Virus record (IMG/VR): IMGVR_UViG_3300047499_000113
Coordinates: 1 to 64,000 of that record
Origin: a virus
Reading direction: 5' to 3' (one strand)
Length of the DNA stretch: 64,000 bases
A program made the translations under genes and the position numbers. Positions 17,655 through 24,731 of this stretch are shown piece by piece; the first letter of the stretch is position 1; every line of letters begins with the position of its first letter. The notes beneath the pieces are model-generated. The model was not told the DNA's origin and did not search any database. It saw only the letters and a list, made by a program, of their open reading frames with translations.

Positions 17655-18326
17655 CTATCCGTAGATCAGGTACCAGTCCGAGACGTGGTACGGGATGGTG
17701 GAGTTGTTGATGAACTTGAGCCGGAAAGTCGCGGGATATGTGATGTTTGTCGGCACCGCGGAATCCGGCGTCGGAGTCGCGATGTCTGCGAAAGGCCCGG
17801 TCGACTGGCAAACGCTGACCGAAAACGTCGCGTTGTCGAAGTTCTCGAATGAACTGGTGCTAGGGTTGTACCCATAGAGGAGCTTGCTGATCGGCGTCGG
17901 GGACGTCGGATTCTGAACATCAACCGGAGAACGGAAGAGGCTGAATCCGCCGTAGTGGAGGCACGTTTGGTGCGCACCTGCCGCAATGGAGATCGGGTTC
18001 GTGAGGAGGGTGCCTCCAGGATAGATAACCGTCCGCTTGTTCGGTCCTAGCTCGATACCTGAAGAATTCACCGAGTCGACGTTGGGACTCGAGATGAGTT
18101 CGTCGGAGATGACGTTCGGGAAAGGGATGTTCTGCGACGTGAAAAAGACCGCCCACGCGTTCGATTTCTGCGTGATGAGGTCCGAAATGCTGTTGTCCGT
18201 GTTCGGAGAAACGGTCCCTATCTGCGGAGGGATGTCGATGACGTAGTGGCCACTGATGTCGAACAGCAGCGGCTCTTCGTAGACGCCGTGGATCGTATTC
18301 GTGGCGGGGTCGATAAGGACCTTCAT
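17655..18326 (-). CDS. Hypothetical tail-associated beta-rich protein
   Basis: A 223-aa protein not recognised. It begins MKVLIDPATNTI and has no signal peptide. The sequence is polar and beta-rich, with only two Cys (near 120 and 173) and a C-terminus ending in DWYLIYG strands like the tip of a beta-sandwich. ATG 18326 is preceded by GAGG at 5-base spacing. It lies in the adhesin cluster between the 1,616-aa protein and three small jelly-roll-like proteins, with 65- to 75-base gaps on both sides, so it may be expressed separately. A small tail-fibre or decorating protein is the best guess. Confidence 0.68.
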   Translation of the reverse strand: MKVLIDPATNTIHGVYEEPLLFDISGHYVIDIPPQIGTVSPNTDNSISDLITQKSNAWAVFFTSQNIPFPNVISDELISSPNVDSVNSSGIELGPNKRTVIYPGGTLLTNPISIAAGAHQTCLHYGGFSLFRSPVDVQNPTSPTPISKLLYGYNPSTSSFENFDNATFSVSVCQSTGPFADIATPTPDSAVPTNITYPATFRLKFINNSTIPYHVSDWYLIYG

Positions 18327-18391
18327 TGAGACCTCAGCAACTGGTGTTCAGACACTACCAGCCCACGAGGTCCGACCGATGAAGCTCCTAA

Positions 18392-18811
18392 CTACCCGCT
18401 GGATGCGACGTCGTGAACAGTGAAGATTCCCTGATAAAAATAGACCGTGAGCGGGTAGACTGCGCTCAAAGGAGACACCTGCACCGAAATGCTTCCCGTG
18501 GAATTTATGACCCTGTGAATCCTGATGCTTCCGTGACCTGAAATGGTCTGGACCACTCCTCCGCCAGAGATGGGTTCCCCACCGAGAGCGAACTGGACGA
18601 GCAACTGTATCGGCTGTTCGACGAACACACTCAGTGCAACATGGGCGAGAAACGTGTTTCCAAGACTAGGCGAAATCCCAATCCCGTTGGTAGTGGCGTT
18701 GGAGAAGTCACCCTGGTTTTCCCATGCGATATTCTGAGGGGTCCCGTTCGTCCAGATGTACGCGGCGTCCGGATCAGTGAGTCGGAACAGGTTGGAAAGC
18801 TCGCCGTACAT
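18392..18811 (-). CDS. Small jelly-roll-like virion protein, copy 1 of 3
   Basis: A 139-aa protein, paralogous to the next two genes. Shared pattern: MYGEL at the N-terminus, an aromatic/Pro-W segment near 25-30, NGIGIS then an ALSVFVEQPIQLLVQF strand pair, a Gly-rich turn, and the C-terminal YFYQGIFTV. Strand order and the polar Ile/Leu pattern recall C1q/TNF-like jelly-roll trimers found at tips of collagen-like and fibre proteins; this fold is inference. No signal peptide. It is separated by 6 bases from copy 2. Probably a trimeric tip or exchangeable receptor-binding head. Confidence 0.72.
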   Translation of the reverse strand: MYGELSNLFRLTDPDAAYIWTNGTPQNIAWENQGDFSNATTNGIGISPSLGNTFLAHVALSVFVEQPIQLLVQFALGGEPISGGGVVQTISGHGSIRIHRVINSTGSISVQVSPLSAVYPLTVYFYQGIFTVHDVASSG

Positions 18812-18817
18812 GCTGCC

Positions 18818-19243
18818 TCACGTATCGAGGTCTTGGATGGTGAAGGCGCCTTGATAGAAAGACGCCGTGCACGGAAGCGAGGGCAGAGACACCAAGTTCA
18901 CCCCGAGTCTCACGGAATCGCCAGTCCTTAGGGCCACCATCTTTTGCAGGCTCACCACTCGAGACCCGCCGAAAACTGAGCATGTGATCCCAGCGATATT
19001 CCCTCCCGCTGTGGAGAGAAACTGGAAAAAGAGTTGTATCGGCTGGCCCGTGTAAACAGACACGCTGGCCTTGAGCAGAAACTCACCGGCACCGGACACA
19101 ACGAATCCATTGTTCGACACAGTGACACCCGACAGGTCACTGCTTGACGTCCACGGGACTGCTTGTGTCTTGTATCTTGTCCAGGTGAGAGTTACCTCGG
19201 CGGGGTACATCAAGCTGACGTCGTTGTAGAGCTGGCCGTACAT
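18818..19243 (-). CDS. Small jelly-roll-like virion protein, copy 2 of 3
   Basis: A 141-aa paralogue of its two neighbours: MYGQLYNDVSL start, VPWTSSSDLSGV, NNGFVVSGAGEFLL, SVSVYTGQPIQLFFQF, and C-terminal ASFYQGAFTIQD. Compared with copy 1 the termini and the QPIQL strand are conserved while loops differ in length and sequence, as expected if loops bind different ligands. The stop is 6 bases from copy 1 and the ATG overlaps the stop of copy 3 by one base. It has two Cys that copies 1 and 3 lack. Confidence 0.72.
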   Translation of the reverse strand: MYGQLYNDVSLMYPAEVTLTWTRYKTQAVPWTSSSDLSGVTVSNNGFVVSGAGEFLLKASVSVYTGQPIQLFFQFLSTAGGNIAGITCSVFGGSRVVSLQKMVALRTGDSVRLGVNLVSLPSLPCTASFYQGAFTIQDLDT

Positions 19244-19680
19244 CAGTTTATTCCTTCGACAGAAAAAGCTCCCTGGAAGAAATAGACTGTAATCGGACTA
19301 GGAATCGGATTCGCAATGTTCACTTGCACAATGGCGGTGTCTTCCCCCGCAAGATAGCCCAGTTGCTGCAAGGAGACAGTCGTGACGCCCGGAAAAGCGT
19401 TTACGGTCACACCTGCAACGGGCAGGACCACACCGTCCGTCTGAAATGAGAACACCAGTTCGACGGGCGTCGGCGAGTAGAAACTAATGCTCGCAGTGAG
19501 CGAATATTCGATCGTGGGACCGATTTGGAGACCGTTCCCATTCCGGTTTATCCCGTTGAACGAGCCGGAATTTCGCCACGGCACGATCTGAACCGCCGGA
19601 AGCGATACCCACGCGAGAGCTGCTCCCGGGTCGGTCATCGACCAGTCGCTGTACAACTCACCGAAAGTTCCGGGGTCCAC
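19243..19680 (-). CDS. Small jelly-roll-like virion protein, copy 3 of 3
   Basis: A 145-aa paralogue of the two downstream proteins: FGELYSDWSMTDPGAA, VPWRNSGSFNGI, NGLQIGPTIEYSL, FYSPTPVELVFSF and C-terminal VYFFQGAFSVEG. The TDPGAA segment matches TDPDAA of copy 1 closely, so copies 1 and 3 may be nearest relatives. The ATG at 19680 is 29 bases after the beta-propeller gene stops. Three tandem divergent copies suggest duplication followed by loop diversification. Confidence 0.72.
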   Translation of the reverse strand: MDPGTFGELYSDWSMTDPGAALAWVSLPAVQIVPWRNSGSFNGINRNGNGLQIGPTIEYSLTASISFYSPTPVELVFSFQTDGVVLPVAGVTVNAFPGVTTVSLQQLGYLAGEDTAIVQVNIANPIPSPITVYFFQGAFSVEGIN

Positions 19681-19709
19681 GCCCGGATGAGCGATAGGAG
19701 CGCTAGAGA

Positions 19710-21275
19710 CTAGAAGCCGGTGATCTGATACTGCAGCGTCTCGGACCCGACCGTGTGCGAGTACACGTTAATGTAGCTCTGGAACGGTGAATTCTGGAAC
19801 GCAGCCGCCCAAAGAGTTCCGGCAGCAGTCGATGATTTGACGGCGTTGATTTGTCCGGTGACGCCGGTGTAAATGGTCGAAACTAGCGTGGCCGAGGAGT
19901 TGTATCGAGCCACCCACTGATAGGTCGACAGTCCCGGCCCATTGATCTGCACGAACATCGTGTTGTCGATGGGATCGTAGTCCAACCGGCCCGTGATGAG
20001 AGTCGTCGCATACGGGGCTGGCGAAGTAGGCAGTGTGATGTATGGAGACCCGTCGGCAAAGATCTGAGCGGTTGATCCTCCGAAAGTCTGGTACGGGGAA
20101 TTCGGATTTCCGCCAATAGACCACATGACGTGGCCAAAAATGTAGTCCACCCAATAAGTAGTCGGGTACGTGTTGGCGCTGTTGTATTGAGTGGACGAAA
20201 CCGTGGCTAGGGTTGAGGCATTCACCTCGAATAGCACTTCATAGTCACCAAAGAAGAAGCTGATGTTGTCAGCTGTGCCTCCCCAAAGGTGACCAGTGCT
20301 GGAGTTGTACCCCATATGGCGGAGGTTCCAGTTGAACCCCGTGTACGTGTCGGTATTGGCTGCAACTGGAGTGACTGCAGTCGGAAACGCCGTGATAGCA
20401 GCTGCCGTATTGAACTGCAGGATGTTCGCGCCGGAAGTGGGGTGGATGTTTATGTCGCTGACGCAAGTATAGAGAGAGCCACCCGTGGCGACTGCTGAGT
20501 CCGGAAAAATGACAGCATATTGAACGCCACCATAGAGTGGATTCATGTACCCAACGACATTGAGCGTCGACTTGTCGATGACTAGGATGTACACGGTGCT
20601 ACCCTGGCCAGATGGTAGCGCATACACATAGTTCGCATCGGCTGCGAAGGCTGCCGCTCCGCGATTCGAACCAGTCCAACCGGCGGATACGGGCACGTTG
20701 ATCACCGCATGGGTGGCGCCCGTCGTCCCATCCAAAACTGGAATGACGGCAGTCGTTTGCTCGACATCAGCGACGTACATCAAGTTGTTGACTGAGTCGT
20801 AGTACAAGTCCTGGATGAATTTGAACGGCGTAAGTGGGAATGGCGTCGGTTGAACAGCCTTTGTGATGAAAACGTCTGCGGTGACGTTCACGACAGCCTG
20901 AGTGCTGCCGGTGTTGAACACCATCTGCAGGCGGTCAGGACTGGATGCTGCAGTCACTGTGAAGGTCCAGGAGGACGCGGAAGAACTTCCGAACTGATCA
21001 ACAGTATCCGAGGCACTAACTACCGTGACGCCGGCGATTCGACTTACCGCGAACCTCTGGACGAAGGACTGAGAGGCTGTCGAAGTGAGGATGTAACCGT
21101 TTGCGCTCACGCGGATTTCAATGGTTCCGCTGTAGCCACTCGGCAGGACAAAGTACGTGTTGATCGGCCCGACAGCACCAGAGGGACCGGCGTTGACCAG
21201 TGCAATAGACTCTCCGACCGCGTTGCCGGGTGTGGACCCGGTGAGAGTGACGTCGGGGAGAGGCTGGAAAGTCAT
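19710..21275 (-). CDS. Adhesin: shared N-terminal module plus beta-propeller
   Basis: A 521-aa protein with two parts. Residues 1-135 form a beta-rich module opening with LPDVTLTGSTPG and GESIAL, then SQSFVQRFAVSR, SSSASSWTFTV and SPDRLQMVFNTGSTQ. The same module starts the next two upstream genes. Residues 150-521 resemble a beta-propeller (NHL/YVTN-like): blades with LYYDSVNNLMYVAD, ANYVYALPSG, YILVIDKSTLNVVGY and later LDYDPIDNTMFVQ. The propeller is related to those at 21,278-22,735 and 24,732-26,891. No enzyme motif is seen. Probably binds glycans or protein receptors. The N-module likely mediates trimerisation or attachment, as it is the constant part. Confidence 0.75.
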   Translation of the reverse strand: MTFQPLPDVTLTGSTPGNAVGESIALVNAGPSGAVGPINTYFVLPSGYSGTIEIRVSANGYILTSTASQSFVQRFAVSRIAGVTVVSASDTVDQFGSSSASSWTFTVTAASSPDRLQMVFNTGSTQAVVNVTADVFITKAVQPTPFPLTPFKFIQDLYYDSVNNLMYVADVEQTTAVIPVLDGTTGATHAVINVPVSAGWTGSNRGAAAFAADANYVYALPSGQGSTVYILVIDKSTLNVVGYMNPLYGGVQYAVIFPDSAVATGGSLYTCVSDINIHPTSGANILQFNTAAAITAFPTAVTPVAANTDTYTGFNWNLRHMGYNSSTGHLWGGTADNISFFFGDYEVLFEVNASTLATVSSTQYNSANTYPTTYWVDYIFGHVMWSIGGNPNSPYQTFGGSTAQIFADGSPYITLPTSPAPYATTLITGRLDYDPIDNTMFVQINGPGLSTYQWVARYNSSATLVSTIYTGVTGQINAVKSSTAAGTLWAAAFQNSPFQSYINVYSHTVGSETLQYQITGF

Positions 21276-21277
21276 GG

Positions 21278-22735
21278 TCAGTATTGGGTGATGGTTGCCA
21301 GGAAGGATTCTGTCCCTATGCCTGTTGAATAGATATCGATGTGTCCTTTGGCGGGCGAAAAGTCGTACTGCCCGACCCAGAGCCCCAGGGGCTCAGCCGC
21401 AGCGACGTAAGCGCGGCCGTTCACGCCTGCATTACCGAAGATGGAGGCTTGCGTGTTGGAGCTTGCAGCAATGCGCCAGATGTTCTGAGCACCGTAGCTG
21501 TTACCATTGAGCATGGCTGCAAGCACGGTGTCATGGTATGGGTCGTACGAGATCGCCGTTGGTGCGGGAAGACCGGAGGCAGGTGCAGGAGCACTCGCGC
21601 TCAAGAAGATGAAAGTTGATAGGTCACGAAGCACCGAGCCTGGCGTGCTGTCGAAGTTGTAGTTCGGAGCGTTGAAATTACCGTGACCGATGCAGAACCA
21701 AACCGACGAGTCCGCGAAACAGCCGTGGTAGGTGAACACGCCTTCGGTTGTCGGATTGGTGTCGATCGAGTACGTGGTGACGGAGCTTTCAGACAGAGCA
21801 CTTGTGAGCTGCACCAAAACAGCCTGTGACGACGAGACGTAACATCCTGCCCACAGAAGGCTGTCGTTCGGGTCCCAAACAATCCCGCGGAAATCGCGGC
21901 TCACAGTCGTATTGGCATCCGGCGACGCGGGTGTCGGGTATGACGAGATGACCGACGAGATGGTAAACCGGTAGATGATGTTCCCGGACAACGAGATCGC
22001 GTACAAGTGCGTTCCGTCCGAAGCCAGGTCGTAACCACCGAACCCCGTGGAAAGGTTGGCGATGCCGATGATGGAGCAGTGCACAGGGTCGATGATGAGA
22101 ATGTGCTTCTGGAACCAATTGCTAGCGTAGATGTACGTGCCGTCACCAATGATCCGTGTGGCACCGGTCGTCCAGCTGGCACTGGTGGCGTTGACAACCG
22201 CTTTCGGGCTGCGAGTCGCGGCCTGGAAAACCGGGATATCTGGATTCGAGAGATTCGGGTCTCCAATCCACATATTGTCGTTGGTGGAATCGTAGAACAG
22301 ATCCCAAACCTGAACGAACGAGCGGACCGGCGGAGCAGTCCCAGGCTTGATGGACCTCGTGACCTGTATGTCGGCTCGCACGGATGTGTAAGCCTGGGTA
22401 CTGCCGGTCGTGAATGTGAGGGCGAATCTGTCCGGACTCGAGCCCACTGAAGCGGTCACCGTCCACGACGAGGCACCTGCATCGCCAAGCTGATCCAGCG
22501 TATTGGACGCGACGATTGTCGTCACACCTGAATCTCGGCGGACACAAAACCTACGAATGAAAGACTGGGAAACAAACGCTCCCGAGATGATGCCGCTGGC
22601 AGCTACCCGAACTTGGAGTGTGAAGCTCTCGTTGTCGGTTAGGGTGAAGTGAGGCAGCAACTCCACAGACTCGCCCGTCGCGAATCCAGGTGTGGACCCG
22701 GTGAGAGTGATGTCGGGAAGCGGTAGAAAGCTCAT
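21278..22735 (-). CDS. Adhesin: shared N-terminal module plus beta-propeller
   Basis: A 485-aa paralogue. The N-module (1-128) has LPDITLTGSTPG, GESVELLPHFT, SQSFIRRFCVRR, DAGASSWTV and SPDRFALTFTTGSTQ. The propeller (140-485) has LFYDSTNDNMWIGD, TRIIGDGTYIYASN, HILIIDPVHCSIIGI, HLYAISLSGNIIYRF and SSYPTPASP. The same landmarks occur in the propeller of the 719-aa protein (LFYDAPNDNVWVAD, SRVIGDSNYVYISN, LIIVNKTTGAIVGM, SSYPSAIGP), showing that propeller and N-module are inherited independently. The stop is 2 bases from the 521-aa gene start. Likely virion-attached receptor-binding protein. Confidence 0.76.
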   Translation of the reverse strand: MSFLPLPDITLTGSTPGFATGESVELLPHFTLTDNESFTLQVRVAASGIISGAFVSQSFIRRFCVRRDSGVTTIVASNTLDQLGDAGASSWTVTASVGSSPDRFALTFTTGSTQAYTSVRADIQVTRSIKPGTAPPVRSFVQVWDLFYDSTNDNMWIGDPNLSNPDIPVFQAATRSPKAVVNATSASWTTGATRIIGDGTYIYASNWFQKHILIIDPVHCSIIGIANLSTGFGGYDLASDGTHLYAISLSGNIIYRFTISSVISSYPTPASPDANTTVSRDFRGIVWDPNDSLLWAGCYVSSSQAVLVQLTSALSESSVTTYSIDTNPTTEGVFTYHGCFADSSVWFCIGHGNFNAPNYNFDSTPGSVLRDLSTFIFLSASAPAPASGLPAPTAISYDPYHDTVLAAMLNGNSYGAQNIWRIAASSNTQASIFGNAGVNGRAYVAAAEPLGLWVGQYDFSPAKGHIDIYSTGIGTESFLATITQY

Positions 22736-22737
22736 GA

Positions 22738-23790
22738 TTAGAACAACGCAATCTTGTAACGGGCGCTCGCGTAATTCATGTATTGCGCGATTTCAGCTGC
22801 ATTGATGACACGAGGCCACAGGATTTGCTCGGCGACATAAGACTGGTTGCTGCCAAGATTTTGATCGAGACTTGATGTGATGGTGGTTGGGGTCGTACCA
22901 CTCCCCGTCGCTCGAACAGCTGTCCCGTTCACGTAGAGACTGACCGCACCACCCGAGGTGAATGTGCCAATGATGATACCCGGCACAGCTCCGAGGGTCA
23001 CTCCAGTATACTCGACGACGCTACCTTCGTAGATGTATGGGTAGCAAGGAGACGACGAAACGCCTGTGCTTGGACCTGTGGTCTGCCAGACGAAGGTCCC
23101 TCCCGCCAGTCCGCCCCTATAAACCGAGGCAATCGTCCAGCCAACGGCTGAATTCAGGGAGAGCGCACCTGAGAACAGCTCTCCGAGAACGGCGGCCGGG
23201 GATCCGATTGAAGCTTGATGGTTGAATGTTGAATCGGACGCGTTCCATAGCGGCTGTTGCGAAGGCGTCGACTGTGACAGGTCTGTGTGGAAACTGGTCT
23301 GATCGGCCCAAAACGACACGTTGCCGGCGTTCAGAGTCACACCAAGATCGGCTCTGTGAGCTTCGATGGGGCCGACCGGGATCGAGAGCAGGAAGTTGTT
23401 CGGTTCGACGGTGACCCGAATGTCGGCCGTGACGTTGACGATGGACCTCGTGCTTCCAGTCGTAAACGTGAGTTTGAATCTGTCAGGGCTCGTCCCAACA
23501 GTCGCAGCCAACGTCCATGAGGAACCACCGGAATCTCCGAAAGCATCCTGGGAATCGCTGGCGACAATAGTAATCACCCCCAAGCTGCGTCTCACGGAGA
23601 ACCTCTGCACGAAGGATCGGATCGTCCTCGTGGCAGGATAGACATAGCCTGCAGCCACCACGCGCACTTCGAACGTCAAGCTATGATTGTCAGCGGGCGT
23701 GAAGTGCGGCAAAAGTTCGACAGATTCGCCCGTGACAGAACCCGGAGTGCTGCCCTTGAGAGAAATGTCGGGTAGCGGCAGGTAGCTCAT
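22738..23790 (-). CDS. Adhesin: shared N-terminal module plus LamG/lectin-like domain
   Basis: A 350-aa protein. I take ATG 23790, which overlaps the previous stop by one base; an upstream start would add ten residues read from inside that gene. The N-module (1-125) has LPDISLKGSTPG, GESVELLPHFT, SFVQRFSVRRS, GGSSWTLAATV and SPDRFKLTFTTGSTR, like the two downstream adhesins. The C-terminal 210 residues are different: a lectin-like sandwich (LamG/concanavalin type) with NVSFWADQTSFHTD, VSLYVNGTAVRATG, and the typical ending ILWPRVINAAEIAQYMNY seen in phage and bacterial LamG domains. One constant module thus carries two unrelated heads within 4 kb. Confidence 0.76.
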   Translation of the reverse strand: MSYLPLPDISLKGSTPGSVTGESVELLPHFTPADNHSLTFEVRVVAAGYVYPATRTIRSFVQRFSVRRSLGVITIVASDSQDAFGDSGGSSWTLAATVGTSPDRFKLTFTTGSTRSIVNVTADIRVTVEPNNFLLSIPVGPIEAHRADLGVTLNAGNVSFWADQTSFHTDLSQSTPSQQPLWNASDSTFNHQASIGSPAAVLGELFSGALSLNSAVGWTIASVYRGGLAGGTFVWQTTGPSTGVSSSPCYPYIYEGSVVEYTGVTLGAVPGIIIGTFTSGGAVSLYVNGTAVRATGSGTTPTTITSSLDQNLGSNQSYVAEQILWPRVINAAEIAQYMNYASARYKIALF

Positions 23791-24728
23791 CAGACGATCT
23801 TGTAGTGACTGCCCGTCCATTGCCAGTCGATAGACTGGCTGTTCACGGAGATTTGGACTGACGTCGCGAAATTCCCTTGATTGTTCGGATCCTCGATGGG
23901 ACGGCTGGCTTGACTCTGGACCGTGATCGGATAGGTCGCAGCGAATCCTGTGTCATCAGTCACTCGGAAGAGCTGCTGGGTTGTGGGCAGGGTGAGGTCC
24001 GGAGCGTTGACTGTCGTGGTAGCCACGCTCGTGTCTACGATGGCCTGCAAGTGAGAGGAGTCGAGAGTGCCGGTCGATGGGTTGGCGTTCCCAACATTGA
24101 TGAAGCCGACCGGAACACCGATAACAGTTCCTCCTCCACCAGAGGCATTGGAAGAGATGACCTTCCACTGGTCATAAGATTCCACGAACTCCCACGTAAC
24201 GACTTGCGAATTCGTGTGGATGGTAACGCTGGACGAATAGGTTCCAGGACTGTTCGGGTCCTCGATCTGGAATCCGTTGCCGTAGACCGTGATGTTGTTG
24301 GTTGCAGCGTTATTGTTTGCGTCAGCAACCGTGCAAACCCAGTCGATGGTCCCGTAAGTCGTCGCATCTATCAGGTTGACTGTCACCGGTCCTGACAGAG
24401 TGTCCACCATCGCTGTCAGCGACGTTGGCGTCAGCGTGATGGTGCTGGAGCTGAGAGTCTGACCTGCTTGACGGCCTCCATTCGAGAATCCGAGAGGCCG
24501 GTTCATATAGCGAATGCTATTGAAATTCCTGTCTTCCCATGCGCCAGTGTAGAGGGCAATGGTGTTGATACCGAGGCCCGACTGGTAAATCGGGACAACG
24601 ACAGTTCCGGAACTGTCAACTGCTATTCCTCGAGGAGATGCACCCAATCCCGGAGACTGTGTAGTAAACAGAATCTCCCCCGTCTCGGGATGTATGCGAT
24701 AGACTGTCGAGGGGCTTGCGGCAGGCAT
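23790..24728 (-). CDS. Tail protein with duplicated C-terminal tip domain
   Basis: A 312-aa protein. The first 65 residues look like one or two propeller blades (VYRIHPETGEILFTTQ, RGIAVDSSGTVVVP). Two copies of an approximately 95-residue beta domain follow: copy A has VDTLSGPVTVNL, ITVYGNGFQIEDP and VTWEFVESYDQWKVI; copy B has VDTSVATTTVNAP, ITVQSQASRPIEDP and IDWQWTGSHYKIV. Similar strands occur at tips of many phage fibres and in the last 100 residues of the collagen-like protein here. It is separated by 3 bases from the 719-aa propeller gene. Likely a small fibre or tip protein. Confidence 0.7.
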   Translation of the reverse strand: MPAASPSTVYRIHPETGEILFTTQSPGLGASPRGIAVDSSGTVVVPIYQSGLGINTIALYTGAWEDRNFNSIRYMNRPLGFSNGGRQAGQTLSSSTITLTPTSLTAMVDTLSGPVTVNLIDATTYGTIDWVCTVADANNNAATNNITVYGNGFQIEDPNSPGTYSSSVTIHTNSQVVTWEFVESYDQWKVISSNASGGGGTVIGVPVGFINVGNANPSTGTLDSSHLQAIVDTSVATTTVNAPDLTLPTTQQLFRVTDDTGFAATYPITVQSQASRPIEDPNNQGNFATSVQISVNSQSIDWQWTGSHYKIV

Positions 24729-24731
24729 GGT

